A DNA stretch of 64,000 nucleotides. It comes from Closterium sp. Naga37s-1 (lineage: Eukaryota; Streptophyta; Zygnematophyceae; Desmidiales; Closteriaceae). Shown in pieces: positions 33,244 to 41,765 of this stretch. The first letter of the stretch is position 1. Each line of letters opens with the position of its first letter. A program made the translations under genes and the position numbers. The notes under the pieces were generated by a model. The model had not been told where the DNA came from, made no database searches, and saw only the letters and a program-made list of their open reading frames with translations. The DNA lies in NCBI GenBank assembly GCA_947471745.1, contig CANJKZ010001023.1:682001-746000 (forward strand), in the 5' to 3' direction.

Positions 33244-35763
33244 CGGCAGCAAATTCCACTCTGGACCAGCAGCAGTGCAAGGTGGGATACAACGAGAATC
33301 GGCTCTGCTCTAGCTGCTCCCCCGGATACTACTCAGTGCTCAAGTTCTGCTACCAGTGCGCGCCCACCTTCCAGCGCCTCTTCCCGCTGCTGCTTCTGCT
33401 CATCGTGCTCGCCTGGGTGGCCATGGGGATTTTGTCGGACTCGTTTCACACCATTGCTATACTCGCTATAGAGCTGCAGATGCTGACGTTTATCGGGTCG
33501 TACAACCTCCCGCTGCCCTCCTGGGTGAACACCATTATTCAGTACTTCCAGATCGCGCTCTTCGTACCGGTAAGCACCGCTCTCGACCCAGGTGTTGTCG
33601 TTGTATGGCTCATCCCTTCCCCCATCCTCAGGGCATCATTGGGCCAGGCTGCACAGTCATAATGGGCAGGTTGTACTCCTTTGTGCAGCAGTGGGCAGTC
33701 ACGATGGTCATCCCCATAACCACACCAAACTCCGTTCCCATGATCACTTCTCACCTCATCCATCTGCCCATATTCCCCTCCAATCCACAGGACGTGATCG
33801 GGCCAGGCTGCACAGTCACCTACTCATTCGTGCAGGAGTGGGCAGTCACCATGGTCATCCCCGTTTTAGGCGTCCTCGTTTACGCATGCCTCTACCTCAC
33901 ACACCGCCTCTACTCCCACACCATCACCCGAATCTACGGCACCCCCAAGAACCACCCCATCACCAGCACCACCAGCTTCACCCCTTCGGCCGCCGCCTCC
34001 GCTGCTGCTGCTGCTTCTGCTGCTGCGTCTGCTCCCTCTCTCCGCACCGATACCAACGGCACCAGTTTCTCGCGAGCTCCAAGCGGCATCGGCTCTCGGG
34101 CAGACGACTTGGGCGGGCACGTGACGACAAAGCGCGAGATGTTTGACAAGTACGAGAACACTCTGATCCACGGGGTGACCAACTGGCTCGATCTGAGCTA
34201 CGCAGCTGTAACCTTCCGGTGTTTCCAGGCGTTCTACCGGCACTGGTACGGCGCGGACGTGATGGGTGCTGCGCCGTACATCGGGTGGTTTTCGGAGACG
34301 CATACGGTGGTGTTTGCGCTGTCGGTGGTGATTGCGGTGGTGTATGTGGCGGGTGCGCCGGTGTGCTATGCGCTGGTGCTGTGGCTGGGGAAGTCGAAAG
34401 GCTTGCTGGCGAGTCATACGTACAAGATGCGATGGGGGTGGATGGTCAGCCGGTGAGTGACACATGATGGGTGTTGCATAGCATTGCAGGCATGCACTAC
34501 GTTCCCCTCACGTGTGAGCTGCATTGCATGGTGCATGGCACCTCATGGCATGTGATTTGTGTTTTCCTACCCTCCTGCACGGGTGTGGTGCATGGCATGG
34601 CATGGCATGTGATGTGTGGTGCATTGCATTGCATTGCATTGCATTGCATGGCATGGCATGGCATGGCATGGCATGGCATGGCATGTGATGTGTGGTGCAT
34701 TGCATTGCGTTGCATTGCATTGCATTGCATTGCATTGCATGGCATGGCATGGCATGGCATGGCATGGCATGGCATGGCACAGGTACGAGTACGACTACTT
34801 CTGGTGGCACCTCACCTGCTATGCCCGTCGCATCATCCTCGTCTCCATCACCGTCTTTGGCGTGCAGTCACCCCAGACGCAGGTATGCACGCGTGTAGTG
34901 ACGCAGGTGGGCATAACAACTCTTCTCTACTTCATTGCAGTAGTGACACAGTTCGAAGATTCCACTTCCCCACTCCGCCAACACTCTCCTCTTCCCCCCC
35001 CCCCCCCTTCCTCACTTGCTCCCCCACTATCTCCCCCCACCTCATCAGGTATCAGTGACTCTCCCTCTGCAAGCCATTCGCATCGGCCTGCAGTACGGCG
35101 CATCCCCCTTTGCAGCCTTCTCGCACGACGTGCTCAACTCGCTGCTCGCTGCCCTTCCCTTCCCGCCTCCTTCCTTTTCCATCTTGCCATCCCCTCCCCC
35201 AATCAGGTATCAGTGACCCTCCCTCTCCAGGCCATTCGCATCGGCCTACAATATGGAGCCTCTCCCTTCGCAGCCTTCTCGCACGATGTGCTCAACTCGC
35301 TGCCCGCACTCGCGGAGCTGCTCTTCACGGTGGCGCTCACGGGCTTTAACTTAACTTCTGAGGCCCCTCAAGAATAGCCAAACAGCCACCCTGCGGAACG
35401 GGACATCCCGCTCTCCTCTTCCTCAGTCCTTTTGCCTGATCCACCCCCCTCCCCTCCCCACCCCTCCCCTCCCCTCCCCTCCTCCCCCCAATTCAGGTAT
35501 CAGTGACCCTGCCCCTGCAAGCCATTCGCATCGGCCTACAGTACGGCGCATCCCCCTTCGCAGCCTTCTCGCACGACGTGCTCAACTCGCTGCTCGCACT
35601 CGCAGAGCTGCTCTTCACGGTGGCGCTCACGGGCTTTAACTACATTGGCATCACCACCGGGGCCAACGTCCTCTTTGCCTTCTCCTTTGCTCTCGTCTTC
35701 CTCCCCACGCTCCTCATCCTCTGCTACGAGCTCGTCAACTGGTACGGTCTTCCTTCTTTTACC

Positions 35764-35803
<40 letters not shown>

Positions 35804-38800
35804 TATGAAAATTACATCGTTTGCCCTTCCATTCCTGCCCATGCTCCTTATTCTCTGCGGCAAGCTTTCACCAGATCAGCTGGTGAGAGCTGCTGTTCAC
35901 GGTGGCGCTCACGGGCTTTAACTACATTGGCATCACCACCGGGGCCAACGTCCTCTTTGCCTTCTCCTTTGCTCTCGTCTTCCTCCCCACGCTCCTCATC
36001 CTCTGCTACGAGCTCGTCAACTGGTAAGTTGTTGTTGTTGCTGTTTTTTTGTTGTTGTTGTTGTTGTTTTTTTTTGTTGCATTTCACAGCCCTTAACTCT
36101 AAACTTTAATAGCTGCCTTTTTGTTCCTGCCCACGCACCTTTTCCTCGACTTCCTTGTTCCCTCCACTTCCACACCCCCCCCAACAGGTACATCACGCAC
36201 TGCAATCTCAACAGCTTGTGGCAAAGCGACAAGGCCCGCAAGTTCCCCACTTCTCATCCTCTCCTTCCTTGTTCCCTCCACTTCCACACCCCCCCCAACA
36301 GGTACATCACGCACTGCAATCTCAACAGCTTGTGGCAAAGCGACAAGGCCCGCAAGTTCCCCACTTCTCATCCTCTCCTTCCTTGTTCCCTCCACTTCCA
36401 CACCCCCCCCAACAGGTACATCACGCGGTGCAACTGCTGCGAGCTCAGCAGCATGTGGCAGACCGACAAGGCGCGGAAATCCCTTCAAACCCCTCTCAAA
36501 TCTCCGCTTCCCACCCTCCCCCTCCCCCTCCTCCCCTCCCCCCCCAACAGGTACATCACGCGATGCAACTGCCGCGAGCTCAACTCCATGTGGCAGACGG
36601 ACAAAGCCAGAAAGTCTCTGCGCTCGCGCAAGCACCTGGCAGCCCTCTCAGTGGACAATCTCGTGCATCCCTCCGACACCTCCTTTCCCCTTCCCCTCCT
36701 TCTCCTCCCTCTCCCCCACCCTTGCAACAGGTACATCACCCGCTGCAACTGTCGCGAGCTCAACTCCATGTGGCAGACCGACAAGGCGCGCAAGTCTCTG
36801 CGCTCACGCAAGCACCTGGCGGCACTCTCAGTGGACGACCTCGTGCATCCCTCCGACATCGCCCGCTGGTTCCGCCCGCACGTGCTCTCCACCTTCCTCT
36901 TCCACTACTCCTCCGGTCCGCCTCCCCACCATTCACTTTCCGTTTTCCCCAACCTTCCCCCCTCCCTCTCCCCTTCCCCCTCCCCTCCCCCCCTCCCCCC
37001 CCCCCCCCCTCCGCCCCGCCCCAACAGGTACATAACGCGCTGCAATTGCAGGGAACTGAACAGCATGTGGCAGACAGACAAGGCGCGGAAATCCCTTCAA
37101 ACCCCTCTCAAATCTCCGCTTCCCACCCTCCCCCTCCCCCTCCTCCCCTCCCCCCCCAACAGGTACATAACGCGCTGCAATTGCAGGGAACTGAACAGCA
37201 TGTGGCAGACAGACAAGGCCCGCAAGTCCTTACGTTCGCGCAAGCACCTGGCGGCACTCTCAGTGGACGACCTCGTGCATCCCTCCGACATCGCCCGCTG
37301 GTTCCGTCCCCACGTGCTCTCCGCCTTCCTCTTCCACTACTCCTCCGCCTCCCCCGCTTACCACGCCGCCCGCCGCAAAACCCTCTCAGACGAAACAGGC
37401 TTGGAAACCGGCACTGCTGCTGGTGCTGGTGGTGGTGGCGGGGAGTTTCAGCACGTGGGTACGGCGGAGATGCGGCGGCGGCGGCGGCTGCTGCTGCGGC
37501 TGCGGGACCGGTTTGAGCGGATCCGGCTGGCGGGACCCGGGGATGCGCAGTGGATGAAGCACTTAAGTAAGAGCCAGATGTACGGGGTGCTGTCTCAGGC
37601 GCTGCTGGGAGCGGCAGTGGGGGAGGTGACTGTTGCGAGAATGCCTGTGAGTAGTGGGAGTGAAGGGCTGCTGGAAGGGGGTGCTGCTGCTGCTGCGGCC
37701 ACCGCTGGTGCTGCCGCTGCTGCTGCTGGTGCTGCTGGTGATGCCGATGGTGGTGTTGGCAGCGCTGGTAATGCTGCTGCTGGTGGTATTGCTGGTGGGT
37801 GCTACCATAATAGCCCTTGGGGGGGACCTACAGCTGCTGCTGCAGGGCCTGCTTTCAGTGGCAGGCTGGTAGGGGATAGCAGCCGGCTCACTGGCACTTC
37901 CACTCCCACTAATAGGCTCAGCTCCTCCGAAGCTGGCTCCAGGAGGCTCGGCACCCCCGAGGCTGGTTCACGGAGGCTTGGGACTCCCGAGGCTGGTTCA
38001 CGGAGGCTTGGGACTCCCGAGGCTGGCTCGCGGGGGCTCAGCACTCCCGAAGCTGGCTCGAGGGCTGTGTCGAGGAGGCTCGGCACGCCGGAGCTAGGTT
38101 CGGCGAGAAGAGTGATGGCTTCGGGTTCAGCAGAAGGGGGAGAGGCACGGTTGGTAGACTTGGGCGCGGCAGCAGAAAGAGCAGCTGCAGCAGCAGGAGG
38201 AGGAGCCGGAGAAGCAGGGGGAGTAGGGGGGGCATCACCAATGCCAGCGTTTTTGTCTGCATCAGGGAGGTTGGATGTGACAGGGACGGGTGCAGCTGGG
38301 GTGGGTACACCTGGAAGAGGTACACCTTTTGGGGGAGGTACACCTGGGCGCAGCACACCTGGGGGAGGTACACCTGGGGGAGGCACGCCTGGAGGGGGAG
38401 GTACACCTGGGCGCGGCGTGGCACGATTTGGGTCTCGCAGCCTATCGAGACGAGAGCGGTGGGTGCAGCCTGAGCTGAGTCGAGGTGGTGAGGCGAATAG
38501 AGGTGATTCGTTTAGAGGTGATCCGTTTAAAGGTGATCCTTCTAGAGGTGTAGGGGATGGAGCAGGAGGAGTGGGAGGGGGAGGGGGAGGGGGAGAGGGA
38601 GGGATGGGGGGGTTGGGAGCGGTTGGGGGAGTGGAAATGGGAGTGGGAGCGGTGGGATGGGATCCAGATGAGGAGGACGAGGAGAGAATGCTGCTGGAGT
38701 GGCCGCCCAGGCTGGACCACCACGTCAGCTGGACGGCAACTAATGCCGCGGGCGGCGAGCTCGAGCGGCGGGGTTTGTCTGGTAGTGGAGAAGCGGATGT

Positions 38801-41056
38801 TCTGGTGAATGGGGAGGGGGAGGAGGACGGGGAGGAACTGGAGAGGAATGGGTGGCGTGGGGAGGAGGACGGGGAGGAAGAGGGGGAAGAGGGTGAGGAT
38901 GAGGAGGACTGTGAGGGAGATGAGGAGGAGGATGAAACAGATTTAGAGGAGAGAGCAGAGCAACGGCAGCATCAGCAGAGGGAGCAGGGTGGGCAAGGGG
39001 GTTACAGAGGCGGGTACAGGGAGGAGCATGGAGGCGGGGGAGAGGGAGGAGAGAACGGAGAGGGCGGAGAAGGCGGCTATGTGGAGGCGAGGATGAACAT
39101 GGCGGAGCTCACGCTGCTCTTCCAGCGCCACCTCGCTCTCCTCGTGCGCTCCGAGGCCCTCCGCCGCCCCACCTCCCTGCGCCTGCTGCTGCGATCAGAG
39201 GCCATTCCGGACCTTCTGGCCTGGCTCACTTCCCCCCACTGGTACGTCTTGAGTCGGACCTTGGGTCCGGACCCTTGGGTGGTGTTCCTTGGGTCCGGAC
39301 CCTTGGGTGGTGTTCCTTGGGTCCGGACCCTTGGGTGGTGTTCCTTGGGTCCGGACCTTCTGGCCTGGCTCACCTCGCCCCACTGGTACGCTTGCATTCA
39401 ATGGCTCACCTCCCCCCACTGGTACGTCTTGCATTCAATGGCTCGGCTCCCCATACCAATTTACAGGGCCCACAGGGCCCTCTAAATGGTAGGTCTGTGG
39501 GTGCTTGCTCGTGGTTCTGCTTGTGTTGTGGGTGGGGGCACACAGGGCCCTCTGCCGCCCCACCTTGCTGCGCCTGCTACTGCGCTCTGAGGCCAAACCG
39601 GACCTGCTAGCCTGGCTCACCTCCCCCCTCAGGTACGTCTGTGGGTGGGGACACACGCTCTCTGTCGCCCCACCTGCCTGCGCCTCCTACTCAGGTGTCT
39701 CAAACCAAAGAATTGCTGCCACGTATTGAACCATGGCCTCTAAGTGGGGCTCGATTGGACCTTCCCCCCACTGGTACGTCTGTGGGTGGGGACACACAGG
39801 GCTCTCTGTTGCCCCACCTGCCTGCGCCTGCTGCTGCGCTCCGAGGCCATTTCGGAACTCCTCATCTGCCTCTCCTCACCTGCCTCTCCTCACCTGCCTC
39901 TCCTCACCACACTGGTAATTTCGGCTACTGAGCTGTGGTCCGTGGCAGTGGTAGGCTCAGTTGCGTTGGCTTGACTCGGGAGGACCAGCAGGTGTTGAGG
40001 GACGCAGTGGCAATGATGCGATCGGCAGCAGTGGAGGAGGCGGGCAGCGGATGGGACAAGGATTCAACACCTCTCCTGCCCCTCCCCCGCCCCCCTCTAT
40101 TTTTGTTATTGCAGTGAGGCGGAGGATCAGCAGGTGCTGAGGGACGTGGTGGCACTGATGCGGTCGGCAGCGGTGGAGGAGGCGGGCAGCCTGCATTGGT
40201 CGAAAGGCTTCTGGGCCTTCTTCCGCACCCACTCTGTGCTGCACCGCGCCAAGACATGGTGAGTTGGGGCATGGTGAATGAAGACATGGTGAGTTGGGGC
40301 ACGGTGAATGAAGGCATGGTTAGCCTGGGCAATCACAGGCGAGCCCAGGCAAACACTGGCATGGTGAATAAAGACATGGCGAGCCCAGACAATCACAGGC
40401 GAGCCCAGACAATCACAGGCGAGCCCAGACAATCACTGGCATGGTGACCCCAGGGCATGGTGCGGTGTGCACGTGTGTGAGCCCTGCCTGCCTGCACTGG
40501 CCGCACTGATTCTTTCACGCTCACTTTGCGCTGCACCGCGCCAAGACATGGTGCGTGAATTGACTTTTGAGTTGACTCAAATGTCACCTCGCTGCACCGC
40601 GCCAAGACATGGAGTGTGAATCACGGTAGGAGCCCATTGCATGGTGAGGTGTGTAAGTGCTGTGAGAGAGGCAGGCAGCCTGCAATGGTATCAGGGCTTC
40701 TGGGCCTTCTTCCGCACTCACTCCGTGCTGCACCGCGCCAAGGCCTGGTGAGTTGGGGCATGGTGAGGCAATCACCGGGAACCCTAGGCGTTGAGGTGTG
40801 CGAGTGTGTTGGCTTGTCGAGGCAGGCAGCTTGCATTGGTCCCCCGGCTTCTGGGCATTAGTTTGCACTCACTCCGTGCTGCACCGCGCCAAGGCCTGGT
40901 GAGTCAAGTGTTGGTGAGGTGAGTGCAGGGCATGGTGGGAGGGACTGCCCTTAAAATATCTGCTCTGCCTTTTGTCTTTCTATTATTGTGTCTCTCGGCT
41001 CGTGCAGTGTGCAGCCTTGTCTGCCGTCAAAGCCGCTGCTGGAAGATGACATGTAA
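22758..41056 (+). CDS. Pmp-like beta-helix multi-pass membrane protein
   Basis: About 16 exons: 22758-22878 (signal peptide with Leu-rich core), 23502-23591, 23835-23859, 24744-26240, 26848-27020, 27281-27440, 28441-28708, 29336-29540, 30369-31847, 32480-33569, 33791-34452, 34783-34882, 35497-35741, 37163-39241, 40115-40258, 41008-41056. From exon 4 on, junctions are in phase. The ectodomain is rich in G-G-A-I-x and F-x-x-N/C-x-A motifs, like the right-handed beta-helix of polymorphic outer membrane proteins. A Cys-rich C-P-P-G-x-F module follows near 32,800-33,000, then a 21-residue poly-Q. About seven hydrophobic spans lie between 33,370 and 35,741, then a Gly/Glu-rich, presumably cytosolic tail. 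Two problems remain: the exon 3/4 phase does not match, and exon 9 changes frame within a G-rich stretch at about 31,200-31,330. Plasma-membrane sensing or adhesion is only a guess. Confidence 0.85.
22919..22938. repeat. Palindrome, centre AATT, between direct repeats
   Basis: CTTTTGAGAATTCTCAAAAG in intron 1 of the Pmp-like gene. The sequence before it (about 22878-22907, GGTAT..GGAGCTTTCGG) is repeated after it (about 22938-22968) with a few changes. Confidence 0.9.
22962..23155. repeat. 31-bp minisatellite, about six copies
   Basis: Unit begins ATTGATATGGAAAGGTTCCC and continues CGGCGGTTCAGG. It starts directly after the palindrome at 22919-22938, inside intron 1 of the Pmp-like gene. Confidence 0.9.
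24178..24640 (+). repeat. Three upstream copies of Pmp-like exon 4 acceptor side
   Basis: Copies at about 24178-24253, 24394-24475 and 24545-24640 resemble the start of exon 4 (G-G-T-I-L-L-S-P-G-T-H, real acceptor before 24744). Each follows an AG acceptor and stays recognisable for 70-95 bp. The second has gained a few bases that break the frame. Confidence 0.85.
26569..26745 (+). repeat. Three decayed copies of Pmp-like exon 5 acceptor side
   Basis: CAGACCACGCCACCAG and longer versions occur at 26569-26580, 26611-26635 and 26699-26745. They match the real exon start at 26848 (Y-A-T-M-S-T-T-I). The palindrome at 26593-26612 separates the first two. Confidence 0.8.
26593..26612. repeat. Palindrome, centre AATT, between exon-edge copies
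   Basis: CTTTTGAGAATTCTCAAAAG in the intron between exons 4 and 5 of the Pmp-like gene. The AGACCACGCCACCAG on its left recurs as AGACTACGCCACCAG on its right. Confidence 0.9.
27490..28200 (+). repeat. Two copies of Pmp-like exon 6 3' edge bracketing a minisatellite
   Basis: The end of exon 6 (L-A-H-T-T-F-H-H-N-H-A, real donor after 27440) is repeated at about 27507-27566 and 28127-28196, each with a GTGGGTTG donor. The 18-bp minisatellite lies between the two copies. Confidence 0.85.
27566..28092. repeat. 18-bp minisatellite, about 29 copies
   Basis: Unit TGGTTGACTGGAAGGGGA, with GGGG/GGGT variants. It has spread from the donor-side sequence GTGGGTTGACTGG of the duplicated exon edge and is intronic. 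It is a multiple of three with no stop in two frames, which creates a spurious 177-codon frame. Confidence 0.95.
28213..28360. repeat. Palindrome core in a long hairpin, between direct repeats
   Basis: The 42-bp sequence GTTAAACCGTTGAACGGCAT... occurs at about 28206-28247 and again at about 28313-28355 with two substitutions. Between them is a hairpin with arms CTATGTTGAGTTTAC (28256-28270) and GTAAACTCAACATAG (28299-28313), and inside it GAGAATTCTCAAAAG. It is a partly decayed member of the palindrome family. Confidence 0.85.
28775..29170 (+). repeat. 156-bp repeat of Pmp-like exon 7 3' edge with donor
   Basis: The last 90 bp of exon 7 (G-G-Q-A-S-N-G-G-G-V-M-L-E-E) plus about 66 bp of intron are repeated at 28775, 28931 and 29087 after the genuine copy at 28619. 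The first copies are nearly identical; the last has several substitutions. Each unit ends in the same AACAG|GTGAG donor. Confidence 0.92.
29763..30368 (+). repeat. Four upstream copies of Pmp-like exon 9 acceptor side
   Basis: Copies start after AG at 29763, 29915, 30053 and 30211, and the genuine exon starts at 30369. Each encodes V-H-I-S-S-S-V-I-A-R-N-T-A-T-I-Q-G-G in the correct phase. The last two are almost identical over a 158-bp unit that includes the pyrimidine tract. None of the copies has an obvious GT donor. Confidence 0.9.
31999..32400 (+). repeat. Two upstream copies of Pmp-like exon 10 acceptor side
   Basis: Copies at about 31999-32155 and 32237-32395 match the exon starting at 32480 (W-S-G-Q-N-D-A-A-G-S). 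The first is interrupted by a palindrome. The second is longer and stays open for about 55 codons. Confidence 0.88.
32045..32074. repeat. Palindrome, centre AATT, inside an exon-edge copy
   Basis: Inverted repeat with core TTTGAGAATTCTCAAA (32052-32067) and extended arms TGTGTT / AACACA. GCTGGAAGCACAAGCCCATT on its left recurs with one change on its right. Confidence 0.9.
33180..33242 (+). repeat. (CAG)21 in the Pmp-like coding region
   Basis: Twenty-one uninterrupted CAG codons between the Cys-rich module and the first membrane span of the Pmp-like protein. The run is in frame and encodes a pure poly-Gln stretch. Confidence 0.95.
33630..33725 (+). repeat. Decayed copy of Pmp-like exon 11 acceptor side
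   Basis: Begins after TCCTCAG at about 33631 and resembles the exon at 33791 (G-P-G-C-T-V, W-A-V-T-M-V-I-P). It carries an insertion in the middle that changes the frame. Confidence 0.75.
34583..34780. repeat. Pentanucleotide GCATG/GCATT satellite in an intron
   Basis: Blocks of GCATG and GCATT pentamers alternate, with two copies of a TGTGATGTGTGGT spacer. The array runs right up to the acceptor GGCACAG before 34783, so the branch and pyrimidine region of this intron is made of satellite. Confidence 0.93.
35048..35380 (+). repeat. Two upstream copies of a Pmp-like membrane-span exon
   Basis: Copies after AG at about 35050 and 35208 match the exon at 35497 (V-S-V-T-L-P-L-Q-A-I-R-I-G-L-Q-Y-G). 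The second runs about 140 bp, to G-F-N, and ends at a decayed palindrome (TTCTGAGGCCCCTCAAGAA, about 35357-35375). Confidence 0.88.
35779..35806. repeat. A-run and (TA)n microsatellite
   Basis: Run of A from about 35764 followed by about 13 TA units, just downstream of the membrane-span exon donor. Confidence 0.9.
35893..36025 (+). repeat. Downstream copy of the same membrane-span exon 3' half
   Basis: About 130 bp identical or nearly so to 35608-35741, ending in the same AACTG followed by GTAAGT. It supplies a second, stronger-looking donor in phase with the first. Confidence 0.9.
36189..37100 (+). repeat. Six upstream copies of the Pmp-like cytosolic-tail exon
   Basis: Copies after CAACAG start at about 36189, 36302, 36416, 36551, 36731 and 37029; the genuine exon starts at 37163. 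All encode Y-I-T-R/H-C-N followed by up to 60 codons, including S-M-W-Q-T-D-K-A-R-K-S-L. Copy lengths differ (about 60 to 190 bp). The first two form a near-perfect 113-bp tandem, and the last pair share a 134-bp unit. All are preceded by long C-rich tracts. Confidence 0.92.
39253..39360. repeat. 28-bp minisatellite at an exon donor
   Basis: Unit GGGTCCGGACCCTTGGGTGG plus TGTTCCTT, about 3.5 copies, directly after the donor of the tail exon (39241). Confidence 0.85.
39355..39905 (+). repeat. Copies of the tail exon 3' edge
   Basis: Fragments ending L-L-A-W-L-T-S-P-H-W with GTACG donors occur at about 39355-39387, 39398-39424, 39541-39634 and 39765-39776. A diverged copy of the preceding part (S-L-L-P-H-L..R-S-E-A) lies at about 39795-39860. 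The real edge is 39180-39241. Confidence 0.8.
39935..40060 (+). repeat. Decayed upstream copy of Pmp-like penultimate exon
   Basis: Matches 40125-40190 (D-Q-Q-V-L-R-D-V-V-A-L-M-R-S-A-A-V-E-E-A-G-S) without a clean acceptor. Confidence 0.75.
40262..40910 (+). repeat. Copies of the penultimate exon 3' edge and short tandem repeats
   Basis: G-F-W-A-F-F-R-T-H-S-V-L-H-R-A-K plus a GTGAGT-like donor recurs, diverged, at about 40520-40556, 40591-40616, 40685-40748 and 40835-40898. At 40262-40440 short units built on GACATGGTGAG and CGAGCCCAGACAATCACAGG are repeated three to four times. Confidence 0.8.
40561..40586. repeat. Palindrome, imperfect centre TTGA, between exon-edge copies
   Basis: TGACTTTTGAGTTGACTCAA with right arm ATGTCA. 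The GCTGCACCGCGCCAAGACAT on its left (about 40531-40550) recurs on its right (about 40591-40610). Confidence 0.88.
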
Positions 41057-41608
41057 TGTAACTGAACTGGGATGACATGACATGTAACGGCTGGTGGAAG
41101 GGGACATGTTACTGAACCGTGATGTCATGTAATGGCTGCTGGAAGGGGACGTGTAAGTAACTGAGCTTGGATGACATCTGATTCTCATTGGCCGAGGTCA
41201 TTAACTGAATCCTAAGTTGGGAGATGACATGTAATATAATTCAGATCTAGGATGACATTTGAGGAATGCTGGGATTGTCACGTGTGCTGTAATTATTCAA
41301 ATTCATATTTGACACTTGAGAGGGTGCTGCCTGCCAGGCCTGATGCTTGGAGTGAATGATGGGTTTCAAGTTACGGTAGAGCCATGGCAGGTTCACAGAA
41401 TCGGAGCTGTTGAAATTGGAGGTTCCAAGAGGATGGGTGTGTGGGTAGCACATCCCAGACTTACCTCGGCATGAACACACAACTAGGCATAACTGTATCT
41501 AGTTTTAGGAGGGGGGAAGGTATGGTATGTGTTCCAGCATAAGTACTAGTGAAGACGTGTTCTAATCAAACACATTCACCTGTTTGAAGCTGCAAGCAAG
41601 AGTAAAAC
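41057..41608. other. Short intergenic stretch before the tRNA gene
   Basis: No gene. Imperfect repeats of GATGACATGTAATG-type sequence occupy about 41045-41240. At about 41466-41480 CTCGGCATGAACACA resembles the 5' end of the neighbouring tRNA gene read in the same orientation, perhaps a fragment of a lost second copy. Confidence 0.5.
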
Positions 41609-41690
41609 CGTGTTCAGCAGGACTCGAACCTGCGCGGGCAGAGCCCAACAGATTTCTAGTCTGTCCCGTTAACCACTCCGGCATGAACAC
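41609..41690 (-). tRNA. tRNA-Ser (anticodon AGA)
   Basis: On the minus strand 82 nt fold as a serine tRNA. Acceptor arms are GTGTTCA and TGAACAC. The D-arm starts with G-G-A-G-T-G-G-T-T-A-A. The anticodon loop CTAGAAA carries AGA (plus-strand 41655-41657), a long variable arm follows, and the T-arm is GGTTCGAGTCC. A TTTT run follows the 3' end on the minus strand, as expected for a Pol III terminator. No intron is present. Confidence 0.95.
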
Positions 41691-41765
41691 ATGTATGGTA
41701 TCTGAAAATAAACTTTAAGACAGTTTACAACACAAGGCTACACATCAGACGTGCTCCGTCCTCGC

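Noticed and set aside
34497..34810. Minus-strand frames rich in Met-Pro-Cys-His-Ala
   Set aside because: Translation of the GCATG satellite inside an intron of the Pmp-like gene.
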